64,000 nt of DNA, taken from contig JAMXBD010001407.1 in the NCBI GenBank assembly GCA_024138025.1, positions 248,001 to 312,000 on the forward strand. The letters are read 5' to 3'. The notes beneath the pieces are model-generated. The model saw only the letters and a list, made by a program, of their open reading frames with translations, was not told the origin of the DNA and ran no database searches. The position numbers and the translations under genes were made by a program. The stretch's first letter is position 1; the number at the start of each line of letters is the position of its first letter. Source of the stretch: Combretum micranthum. Taxonomy: Eukaryota; Streptophyta; Magnoliopsida; Myrtales; Combretaceae. Shown here one piece after another: positions 12,333 through 22,557 of this stretch.

Positions 12333-13132
12333 ATGATGGAGGAGGAAACACTTACTGATTATAGGCGCCGACTCCGAGTCTTAGTAGAAGATTTGGCATT
12401 GTCTGGCATTACAAAGACCCTGGATGAAATTTTCAGACTTGGAAAAAGGTTTACAACCCATTGAAGACTTGGTTGTTTTTAGTGGAAAGAGCTTTTCCAA
12501 ATAATGGCACAGCAGTAGAGACCATCTACAGGTTTGAGAGATTGATCATCCAGAAGGGTGGAGGCATAGAGATTGATAATATAGCCTTCATTGTGTCAGC
12601 CCGATCAGTGAGGCCTGATCTTCCAGACTTTAGGATCTGGATTCCTATTGGAGGTGATTGGGTATATGCACATGATATCAGGTATGATCATGCCTTAGTT
12701 CGGGAGGATACTGCTCCTGATGATGAGTGGATGCTGACACATGTGATCAGAAGCCATCTTTCCAGAAGTGTTTTGACAAACAGGCCCCCTATCATACCAG
12801 AAGATGAAGGTGAGATCAGTCCATTAGATTAGAGAGCAGCTAATAAAAGAAGACAAGCAGCTATGCAGACCACAGTGGTTATGCAAAGTGTGACTACAGC
12901 CATGATAGATGAAAAAGAAGGTAAAAAGAGAAGGAGGGAAGCAGAAAAATTTGTCTCCAATTATAATTATGCTCACTGGACTGGTACTGCTCATGGGGGG
13001 TGGATTGAGGAAGATGTGACACCTTCTGGTGATATGGAGAAACCTGCTACTAAAGGTATCCGGATGATGGATACCAATCTGACTTTAGCACCACCAGGGG
13101 GTAGAGGGAGGATGGAGGAGAGTGATGAGTAG
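12333..13132 (+). pseudogene. Extra leader ORF upstream of gag in the Tekay element, function unknown
   Basis: Between primer site and gag lies a coding-like stretch of about 265 codons. An ATG pair at 12333 opens a helical, charged segment (LTDYRRRLRVLVEDLALSG) that stops at 12462-12464. The next frame continues from about 12461 to 13132, with one internal TAG at 12830-12832. The second part has an acidic, proline-containing stretch, then a lysine- and arginine-rich segment, and ends in a glycine-rich, acidic tail. It has no zinc knuckle and resembles no gag, pol or chromodomain that I know. Chromoviruses normally go straight from leader to gag, so it could be a lineage-specific protein or a captured host fragment. 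One frameshift and one stop mark it as decayed here. Confidence 0.5.
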
Positions 13133-13491
13133 TTCAGAGGAGGAGGATCACTATCCACAGTTAGGCCCTCGGGAGAAGGGCAAGGGACCTCTGTACCCTA
13201 GCCCATAGAGTAGCTTTGATATATGCCTTGATAGACTATAACTAATGTACTGTTTTGAGGAACTTATTGTCATATAAATATGTAGTATGAAGCATGATAA
13301 CCTTGAAGTAGTTGTGGGAAAATAGAACTAGTGTTAGTGCAAATTTTGGATTGTACATAAAGCACTAACTATATAATATTATGTGTGTTTTGATTATGAA
13401 ATATGGATGTGAAATATGTATGATTACTTGTAATCTCTCTTTGAGTATGAGTTTTATAATTAACTCAAGTAATATGTTTTATGATACTAGA

Positions 13492-14830
13492 ATGCCAAGA
13501 GGAAGAGGCAGAGGTAGAAATACAAGGATATCTGAGAATCCAACAAATGCTCCTCCACCTCAAATCATTAGAGGATGTGTTGAAAAACCTGCAACAACAA
13601 AATGTGTTAATTTTGCAAGCTCTACAAAATATGCGAGCTACACATGCGGTACCTCCAACTGAAGTACCAGAAGCTCCTCCTGTGAATACTGGGAGGAATG
13701 AAAGATATACTACACCTGCTCAATTTCAAGAAAATGGACCGGTAAACCCAAATGAATCGGCGGCTGAGGTACAAGGACCAATAAGATATGAACCAGAACT
13801 ACCACCGCCACCACCATTGCGTCCTCAAAGAAATGTATTGCCTGAATTTATCAAATGCAATCGGTACTTCGAAGGATTACCGGTAAGCCAAGAAGCTGAA
13901 GACTGGCTAGCTCAAATTGAACGATCTCTTGATGTATTCCAGGTACCGGAAGCTTTAAAAGTACCGTATGGAACTTATTTGCTCCGATTGAGAGCAAGAT
14001 TGTGGTGGAACTCTAAACAAAGGACATTGCCTCAACCCATCAGTTGGGAAACATTCAAACAGGAATTTCTAAAAGAATACTTTCCCAGCAGTTTAAAGGC
14101 AAAGTACAGTACTGACCTGATGAATCTAACACAAGGCATTAAGACAATTGATGAATACGAGCACGAATTCAATCGGTTACTTCAATTTGCACCAGATGCC
14201 TACAGATAGTGATGAAAAGAGGCAAACTTTCATGGCAGGATTAGAACCCAATTTTCAAAGGAGATTAGCCGAGTTTGAAATTTCAAATTTCGCAGCTATG
14301 ATTGAAAAAGCAAGAACCATTGAACGAGCCAAGAAATATGAAGTTGAAAGATATAAGAAACGGGGAATGACATTTGGTAAAAGGACATTTGAGGAGACAG
14401 GGACAAGTTTTGTTCCTAAGAAAAAGAGATTCTTTAAACCTATGGGAAATGTGAAAAATAGGAATGTTGAAAATGTTTCGTGCTGGAAATGCAAGGGAGC
14501 TCATTACCCGAGGAATTGTCCACATCTACAACAAAAATGTTATTACTGTGGCGAAAGTGGACATATGGTTTTGCATGCCCAAAGAAAAATAGTGCAACCT
14601 GTTTCATTTGTAAGAAAATTGGACATATAGCAACTCATTGTCCACAACGAGTGAACGCAGTTGCTGGATCTTCCAACCCTAAAGGCATTGCCAATACAAC
14701 TGGACCCAAAAATGGAAATGCTAATGCTAGCAAAGCCATGACAGCAGCAAGGGTATATGCTATGCAGGGAACCCCAATTGAGGAAGGAGAAATAGAAGAG
14801 GAGGATGAGAAAATGTGTGGGATGAAGCTG
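13492..14830 (+). pseudogene. Tekay gag (capsid and nucleocapsid), frameshifted
   Basis: Gag forms the virus-like particle and packages the RNA. The start is chosen at 13492, where an RG-rich N-terminus begins (MPRGRGRGR). A coiled-coil-like segment and a proline-rich linker follow, then the Retrotrans_gag domain (near 13840-14330; motifs AEDWLAQIERSL, LWWNSKQ, FLKEYFP, IDEYEHEF). Next come zinc knuckles: CWKCKGAHYPRNC, a partial CYYCGESGH, and CFICKKIGHIATHC. Frame changes occur near 13555, near 14200 (with a stop) and near 14575, so no full-length Gag can be made. It ends in an acidic stretch before the protease region. Confidence 0.88.
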
Positions 14831-14959
14831 ATCCAGACGATTACAGTCTCATTGCAGGTACTTAATTTAATTAATTTGTTTATTTAAGTAGTTTAATCGG
14901 TATAACCCTACTTAGATAACCAAACATTCTTGTAGAGAATAATAACCTGTGTTTAATAA

Positions 14960-15260
14960 TTAGGAACAATCCAATTGAAAGGTCAATCTGCTTATGCTTT
15001 ATTTGATACGGGAGCAACACACTCTTTTATCAATACGGGTTTAGCAAGGAGACTGGAATATCCCATCGAGACCATGACTAAGGAACTAGGAGTTACTACA
15101 CCCAGGGGACTTAGTGATGGCTCGGGAAATAATGAAGGGATATCCATTAGAAATGGGGGGACAGAAATCCTTTGCTAACTTAATCTTGGTGGACATCCAA
15201 AAATATGATGTTATCTTAGGTATGACATGGCTGACTGCTGTAGAAGCAAAAGTCGATTGT
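14960..15260 (+). pseudogene. Tekay aspartic protease, frameshifted
   Basis: This is the retropepsin that cleaves the polyprotein. The active-site motif FDTGATHSF is intact near 15003-15029, and the C-terminal motif DVILGMTWL is near 15208. A frame change near 15110 separates the two halves. Non-coding-looking sequence between gag and protease (14885-14960) holds several stops. Confidence 0.85.
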
Positions 15261-15469
15261 CGTCTTAAGACAATATCTTTTGTGAATAACCAAGGAGAAA
15301 GAAAAGAATTTAAAGGGGAAGTCCTCAAGAAAGTCGAAGGTCGGATAATGACCATAGAAGGTGAAAATAATATGGATATGGAATCAAACGAAAGTATCCA
15401 TGAGATGAATGAGGACGAATCCAAAAAGACAAATGTTCATACTACCAGGGCAGTATGTGACTACCCAGA

Positions 15470-16800
15470 AGTATTTCCCGATGAGTTACCAGGCTTACCC
15501 CACATAGAGAGGTGGAGTTTTCAATTGATTTGATACCAGGAACCGAACCAGTATCAAAAGCTCCATATCGCATGGCACCAATAGAATTGAAAGAACTAAA
15601 GGTGCAATTACAAGAACTGATGGATAAAGGGTTTATCAGACCAAGCGTATCACCATGGGGAGCACCAGTATTGTTTGTCAAGAAGAAAGACGGTTCAATG
15701 AGACTCTGTATTGATTAGAGAATTAAACCGAGTAACTATTAAGAACAGATACCCTTTGCCCCGAATTGATGATCTTTTTGATCAATTAAAGGGAGCCAAG
15801 GTGTTTTCTCGAATTGATTTGAAATCTGGTATCATCAAATCCGAATCAAGGCAGAAGATATACCAAAACAGCATTCCGGACTAGGTATGGTCATTATGAA
15901 TTCCTAGTTATGCCATTTGGATTGACGAATGCACCTGCTGTTTTCATGGACTTGATGAATCGCGTTTTCAAACCTTTATTGGATGTTTGTGTAATTGTCT
16001 TCATAGATGACATATTGATATACTCGGTTACAGAGGAACAACATGATGAACATTTAAGAACCGTATTGCAAATACTACAAAGGAATCAGCTTTATGCCAA
16101 GTTGTCCAAATGTGAGTTTTGGCTCAAAAGTATATCCTTTCTAGGACATATTGTGTCAGGAGATGGAATTTCAGTTGATCCTGCTAAATTAAGGCTATCG
16201 TGGAATGGAAAAGACCTGGAACTGTTACAGAGATAAGAAGCTTCTTAGGATTGGCAGGATACTATCGGAAATTTGTGCAGGATTTTTCGAGAATTGCACG
16301 ACCACTGACACAATTAACCAAGAAGAATGAAAAATTCTTGTGGAATGAAAAACGTGAATGGAGTTTCCAGGAGTTGAAAAAGAGACTGGTTTCTGCACCG
16401 ATACTAGTTCTGCCCAATGACCAGGATCCTTACACTATTTATAGTGATGCATCCAAGAATGGATTGGGATGTGTATTAATGCAGAATGGAAAGGTGATAG
16501 CGTATGCTTCTAGACAGTTAAAACCCCATGAAATGAATTATCCTACTCATGATCTAGAATTAGCTGCTATCGTCTTTGCACTCAAAATTTGGCGTCATTA
16601 TTTGTATGGGCAGAAGTGTGAAATATACACAGATCATCAGAGCTTGAAATATATATTCACCCAGAAGGAATTGAACATGAGGCAACGTAGATGGTTGGAA
16701 TTAATCAAAGACTATGATTTAACCATCAATTATCATCCTGGCAAGGTAAATGCGGTAGCCGATGCTTTAAGCCGTAAAAATTATGGAGAAGTAGCCTCAA
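15470..16800 (+). pseudogene. Tekay reverse transcriptase and RNase H, frameshifted
   Basis: This copies element RNA into DNA and degrades the RNA strand. The reverse transcriptase begins near 15512 ([34 protein letters not shown]). It has a TAG at 15716-15718, more frame changes between 15720 and 15910, and then [20 protein letters not shown]. The catalytic motif FIDDILIYS is intact near 16000. A second frame change near 16195 leads into [12 protein letters not shown] and the RNase H domain ([37 protein letters not shown]). Key catalytic residues are still readable, but the chain is broken at least three times. Confidence 0.92.
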
Positions 16801-16819
16801 TGTTGACAGAAAGAACTCA

Positions 16820-18310
16820 TTAGGGAATTTGAAAATTTAAATTGGAATTTTCAATACAAGGTTGGACAGACTAAGCAGCTTAACCTTGGAACCCACTTTA
16901 CTACAACGAATAAAAGAGGCTCAAAGAAAGGATGAGGAATTGCAGACAATCATCAAAAGAACATCACAAGGGAAATATAAGGATTTTCAAATAGACGAAA
17001 GTGGAGTGCTAAAGATGAATAAAAGATTGTGTGTACCACAGGATGAAAGTTTGAGGAAAGAAATAATGAATGAAGCACACTATTCTGGATATACCGTACA
17101 CCCAGGCGAAACTAAGACTTACCAGAGCTGAGGAGTGCATATTGGTGGAACGGGATGAAAAATGATATTGCTCAATTCGTGGCCAGATGTGAATATGTCA
17201 GAGGGTAAAAGCGGAACATCAAAAACCGGGGGGATTGTTGAAACCATTGTCTATTCCAGAATGGAAATGGGATCAAATATCTATGGATTTTGTATGTTCG
17301 TTACCTAAGACGAGTGCAGGTTATGATGCTATTTGGGTTATCGTGGATAGACTCACTAAATCAGCCCATTTCTTGCCAATCAATATGACCTATCCCTTGG
17401 AAAAGTTGGCCCGGTTATATTTAAAGGAAATTGTGAGATTACACGGGATACCAGCTAATATAGTGTCAGATCGAGATCCGCGGTTTGTTTCTAGATTCTG
17501 GCAAGGATTACAAAAAGCATTGGGAACTCAGTTGAGGTTTAGTACGGCCTATCATCCCCAGACCGATGGACAAACAGAAAGAACGATTCAGACAATGGAA
17601 GATATGTTGAGATCATGCATCTTGGAATTTAAAGGAAATTGGGATCAACATTTGCCACTAGTGGAATTTGCATACAATAATAGCTACCATTTAGTATAGG
17701 GATGCCACCCTATGAAGCTTTATATGGTAGAGGTGTCGATCTCCATTATTCTGGGATAATAGGAAGAGTATTAGTTGGACAGCTGATTCAAGAAACTTAA
17801 CAAGGTTTCAGTGATAAAAAGAAGGATGAAAGAAGCCAAGATAGACAGAAAAGCTGGGCAGATTTGAAAGACGGGAACTAGAATTTAAGGAAGGAGAACA
17901 TGTTTACCTGAAAGTAAGTCCAATAAAAAGTCTTCATAGCAGACAAGTAAAAGGAAAATTAAGTCCTAGATATGTAGGACCATTTGAAATATGGAACGAG
18001 TGGGAAATCTGGCATATCGTCTTGCATTGCCACCCAAACTATCTGGTATACATAATGTTTTTCATGTATCGGTACTAAGGAAGTATGTACCAAATCCAGA
18101 TAAGATTGTTGAGCTGGAACCACTTGATCTGAAAGAGAATTGACTTATGAAAAGCACCCTATCCGAATCCTAGACAAGAAGTACAAGTCCTCAGAAATAA
18201 AGAAATCCACTACGTCAAAGTGCTATGGGATCCTCGACTGAAGAAGTAACTTGGGAGTTGAAGAGGAAATCAAGAAGAATTATCCACAGCTGTTCGAATA
18301 TCCAGGTACG
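16820..18310 (+). pseudogene. Tekay integrase and chromodomain, frameshifted
   Basis: The integrase inserts the cDNA and the chromodomain guides it to chromatin. The N-terminal zinc-binding zone is partial (HYSGYTVHPGETKTYQ, 17080-17125). The second zinc pair near 17190 is damaged: where the family has two cysteines, only CEYVRG reads. The catalytic core runs 17235-17699 ([56 protein letters not shown]). A TAG at 17697-17699 then a run of frame changes lead to the GPFE and RVGNLAYRLALPP zone near 18000. The chromodomain remnant (IRILD, KVLW, TWELEEEIKKNYPQLFE) lies at 18160-18300 in alternating frames. Confidence 0.9.
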
Positions 18311-18340
18311 CTCTCAAGCTTTGAGGACAAAGCTTATTTT

Positions 18341-18354
18341 AAGGGGGGAGAAAA
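18341..18354 (+). other. Tekay polypurine tract
   Basis: AAGGGGGGAGAAAA sits directly before the 3' LTR and would prime plus-strand DNA. Confidence 0.9.
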
Positions 18355-19343
18355 TGTAAACCCCGAAAACTTCCACCATATGATACACCCTAGATTAGAA
18401 ATTATGTTGACTAGTAACCTTAGGTTTAATTAGAAACTCTAGTTTAGATAGATACTTTAAATTTGATCGGTTTGGACTCATAGATTTATAAAAGGACTTC
18501 TTTGACCCAATGATTCCAAAAACAAGATTTGTATTCGAGTTAATAATTCAGGTTGATCAAAGGAAACTTCAAATCCTAAACCCGAATCCTTGTCAAACAC
18601 AGATCTATAGGAAAACCTAAATATGGTATTAAGTGATTACCTTAGTATTCAATAGAGACCGGGAATTAAAACAAGGTATAGTAATGAACCTATATTTGCA
18701 TTGGAACCCTAAAATTTGAGAGTTTTAGTCAGTAATAAACATTGATAAGATTTCATAGTGAGTATCCAAATCTAATATATATAACTAGTATAGCCTATAT
18801 ATTAGTAGTAATATTACATAAATGACTCAATAGGTTTTAGTTAGGAAATTGTGATCTTAAGATAAACTTTAGGATTATAAATACCCAATAAAAACATAAA
18901 CTGATGTATAACTTGAGATCTAGACCTCAAATATAGAATTGAATCATACCAATAATCAAATTAGGGTTTTCTAAAGCCCTTGGAGCCTAAAACAAAAATT
19001 GACCCGAAAAGCTTATAAAACCTAAATCGCGTAATAAATTTTTCTTAAACAATTAGATACGTACTATTACAACTTAAATTTGTACTTTTTTAAACTAAAT
19101 ACTTGTAGGATTCATTTAAGACTTTTGTATATATATATATTACATATATAAGCGAAAATATATATAGTGTATAAACTACCCGAAAACTTAACTAATAATA
19201 TTTATATATAATCTTAGCTTGCTGGAGACAGATTTCATTTTTTTTAAGGGCTGTGATTCTCTTGAGGATTGTGAGCCGAAATTTTCCAATAATTTGTGTA
19301 AAAGTCAATCCAAATCCTCTCCAAAACAAATGAAAACGTGACA
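18355..19343 (+). repeat. Tekay 3' LTR, shortened to 989 bp
   Basis: It starts TGTAAACCCCG and ends CGTGACA next to an intact GCCGT target duplication. It corresponds only to the first 1.04 kb of the 5' LTR. It differs from that copy by many substitutions and short deletions, roughly one difference per nine bases over the first 175 bases by eye. Confidence 0.9.
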
Positions 19344-19348
19344 GCCGT

Positions 19349-19843
19349 CCCAAAGCCGGCGGCTTTCATGCCGGCTTAGGCATTCCATCAGATGTGTTGC
19401 TTCATTTTCCCCCAAGCGTTTCATCTCTTCATGTCTTTTCAAATCTTTGATGTACGCTGCCTCAAAGCTGGCGGCTTAAGTGCCGGCTTTTAATGTAACT
19501 CCTTCAAAGCTGGTGATGTTTCATTTCTGGGCTGCCGGCCTTCATGTACGCTGGCTGCTTCATCTTCTACGCCGGCAGCTTTGAGGCGGCTTTGAATATG
19601 GCTTGAATTTGCACTGGGCAAAGCTGGCAGTGCTGCAACGGCCTTGGGTGTAAGCCGTCTGAAGGCCGGTGGCTTTGAATGATGAATTGCCGGCCTTAAC
19701 TTCAATTTTTCCTCTTTTCAATTCAAATTCTCTTGTTTTGATTTATTTATTCAAATTAGTCCTGAAACATAAAAATTAATCAAAACAAATATCCATTCTA
19801 GCTCTTTTGATTATCAAGATTTGTATAAAATATGATCTTATCA
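19349..19843 (-). repeat. Athila left (3') LTR, second part
   Basis: Continues the LTR interrupted at 8072 and matches 30615-31086. It ends CTTATCA and is rich in GCCGGC and CGGCTT motifs. Confidence 0.92.
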
Positions 19844-19857
19844 ATTCCCCCACACTT
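19844..19857 (-). other. Athila polypurine tract
   Basis: On the minus strand this reads AAGTGTGGGGGAAT, directly before the LTR start TGATAAG. A GAGGACAAGCAA block precedes it, as in other Athila elements. Confidence 0.85.
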
Positions 19858-21269
19858 GAACTTTTGCTTGTCCTCAAGCAAAATTAAGAATAAAATGAAA
19901 TCTCTTTACAGATAGTACAATTTTCCAATTTAATTTCAATTTCTTTAACTTGTTTCTCTTGTATCTACAGCTCTAACCATACTAATTCCTTGCAATTAGA
20001 GTACTATAATCAAAATTTAGAAGTTAATCCAAACAAAACAAGTTTTAATCTCAACTTTTAACAAAGAAACATTCTATTCAAAAGCAAATACTCAATCCAC
20101 TAAGGAAAAATACTCATTTAAACTTCATTAGATTTCTAGCTTATATATATTCTAAGTAACACAAAATGAAAGCATGTGGTATCTACTTTTTCCTTAGAAT
20201 TTCTCCTTCTTTATTATAAGTCTCCTTCCTTTGCATATTTTTGCATTCATTTTTCTTTTTCTTTCTTAAGCATTTATTTTCTTTTTGGGAGGTTTTTGCC
20301 TCCATCTTTTTGTTTTTCAAAGCTCATAAATTGAACTTTTGCCATTCTTCCCTTCTCGATATAGTGAGTTCATTGAGTCAGTACATCCCAGGCTTATCAC
20401 CTAAGTGACCAGGTTTCAAAATACCCCTAAGAACTCTTCCTCACTTTAACATTCAAGTTCAGATACTCATAACTTAAAATTTCAAGTTAGAGGAGTAGTG
20501 GCTATGCTTGTTTCTTTCTTTTTGAATGCAATACAATATCAAAGACTTATTTTTTATGAAGGATCACTAAGTTTAAAAGTTTCTTCTAACTCTTTCACAA
20601 AGTGTTAAAATTCAAAGAATATATAACAACTAAAATTTCCAAGAAGTAGACGTGTTTATTTTTCAACAAAAGGACTCGACCAGCTCTTAAATTTCCAATT
20701 CCAAAGCTAAAAATAAAGTAAACTTGTTCCTTAAGGATTTTACAACTTAATTTTAACTTAGTAAACCAATCACAACAGCAGGTGAGTAAGATACTTTCAC
20801 AAGTCAATTTCATTGATTTTCATTCTTTGCTTTGTACTATCTCCAATTACAAGAGATTTTTAAAAAATTTTGGCAGAATTTCCTCATGTTTTGCTTTCAA
20901 ACAAAAAATACAAGGTGGAGATTTTTCAATATACAAAACAGCAAACAGATCATATTCATCACTTCAATACTTCATGTAATTCTATCCCTTCCCCCACACT
21001 TCAATCAAACAGTGTCCTCACTGTTTTGCAACAAATAAAAATAGGAAGGGTATGAGAAATGAATTGGAACTTCCCTGAATTCAGTCGATTCATAGTCATC
21101 AAAATTTGCATTGCAAGAGATTTGCTTTGCTCGATTCCTGTAATCACTACAAAGAAAAACAAAAACAAAAACAAAAACACAGAATAAAAGCATAAAAATA
21201 ATAAATGAGTTCACCCACAGGAACTTGGGTACTCAATAAATATACAGGCCAATAATAAAAATATAAATA
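19858..21269 (-). other. Athila 3' non-coding region with a second polypurine-like tract
   Basis: No credible reading frame. On the minus strand a second AAGTGTGGGGGAA block lies at 20990-21002, about 1.15 kb before the terminal one, and it too is preceded by GAGGACA. A CTTTTT/AAAAAC-rich simple sequence lies near 21155-21178. Confidence 0.7.
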
Positions 21270-22557
21270 AGATCAAATAAGAGCTAGCAGGGTCTCTAGC
21301 TCTCTGGCCCCGGGCTCTATCTGCTGCTACCCTCAGGTGTCTGTCTCGCAGTGGCTCCTGGGCTGGCTGTCTGTGTGTGCTCTGAACTGAGCCTATCTGA
21401 GTGATGTGACTCAGATGAAGTCTGGTAGGTCATGCCAGCCCCCGTCTCTGGGCTAATGCAGCAGATGGCCGTCTTCAGTGCATCAAAGATAGTCTTTCTG
21501 AATTTTTTATTTTCTTCTTCTCTTGCTCATGACTATCTTTGAGCTCTTTGTTCTGGCGCTTCAATTCTTCTACATCCAGCCTAAGCTGGTCCATGCCATA
21601 AGCGATGAAGCGCCTGCAGGAGGAGGAGCTAGATGTGGATGGTATCTCAAATGGGACATCTCCAGGAAAGATATCCTGGATACTACTCCTCCAATACCGG
21701 TGGCTGTGCTGGTCTGGGGTTTTTCAGCAATCCCCAGCCTCTAAATGGTGCAGATGTGATCCTCTTGCACTCATACACCTCGTCATCCTATGAAGGCTCA
21801 AAAATATTCATCCCCTTTAATAACCAAGTGATGTAGCCTCCACAACCCAGTCCTCGGGTCCTCGTGTCCTCAGCCTGCCGGTATATAAAATTTGATATTT
21901 CTACCCCGAGATCAATCCTGTAAGCTCTAATAAGGCTAAACAGGTAAAACATATCAAATGTAGTCACCTTGCTGTAACTCGTCTTCTTGCAGCTCAGGGT
22001 GTGTGCAACAATGTGATGGAGCAGCTTGTGCTCAACAGCAGGGAATGACGTAGCCAGTGACTTGGATGGACAAAATGCTCGTTTGATCCAGGACCAACTA
22101 GGTGGGCCCAATAAGCCTCCTGTGTCATGTCCTCTGGCCAACTGTTGGGCAAAGTCCTGTTCTCTTCCTCACTATCATACAGTCCCATAATGTGGCCTAT
22201 CTGCTTCAATTTTACTTCTCGTATTTGTCCATAGGCCTGGAACTGGAAGGTGGACTCCTCACGGTCTGGGATATTTTTGACCGTGGACAAGAACTCTATC
22301 GTCAAATTTTTGTAGGCAGGCTCCCGAAGGTCAAACAGTCTGAGCCATGCTGGATCTTGAATAATTTCTCGAATTCTGTCTACCATATCAAACTCATCCA
22401 GCAGGCACCAGTCTAAATACTGGATATTTATAAAATCATTCTTGACCAGCCTTTTCTTTCTGTCTTTTGCATACTGCTGACTAGACAGCAGATGTTGGTT
22501 CTCTGAACCCGATGTAGAGGCGTCTGTTGTCCTTAGTCTCTTTTGTCTTAGAGCCAT
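21270..22557 (-). pseudogene. ATHILA ORF (retrotransposon ORF downstream of integrase)
   Basis: This is the lineage-specific protein found between integrase and 3' LTR in Athila elements, sometimes called env-like by position. I see no signal peptide or membrane anchor that would support an envelope role. The start is chosen at 22557 (MALRQKRLRTTDAS). Family motifs follow: KNDFINIQYLDW, WLRLFDLREPAYKNLTIEFL, and, after a frame change near 22050-22130, HTLSCKKTSYSKVTTFDMFYL and RGLGCGGYITWLL. The C-terminal third (21270-21790) is open only in pieces and ends in a serine- and threonine-rich tail (SHHSDRLSSEHTQT). Its role in the element is unknown. Confidence 0.85.

Larger units (their letters stand above)
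8073..19343 (+). mobile_element. Tekay-lineage chromovirus (Ty3/Gypsy) nested in the Athila LTR
   Basis: The target duplication GCCGT flanks it at 8068-8072 and 19344-19348. The 5' LTR is about 4.0 kb and the 3' LTR only 989 bp. The primer site for initiator tRNA-Met and the polypurine tract are both present. Gag, protease, reverse transcriptase, RNase H, integrase and chromodomain remnants follow in order on the plus strand. The integrase C-terminus has the motifs YRLALPP and FHVSVLRKYVP, which are typical of Tekay/Del elements. The coding region is split over many frames. Confidence 0.93.

Noticed and set aside
21270..22557. ATHILA ORF as a true envelope gene
   Set aside because: It sits in the env position, but I see no signal peptide, cleavage site or membrane anchor. 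The motifs fit the ATHILA ORF family.
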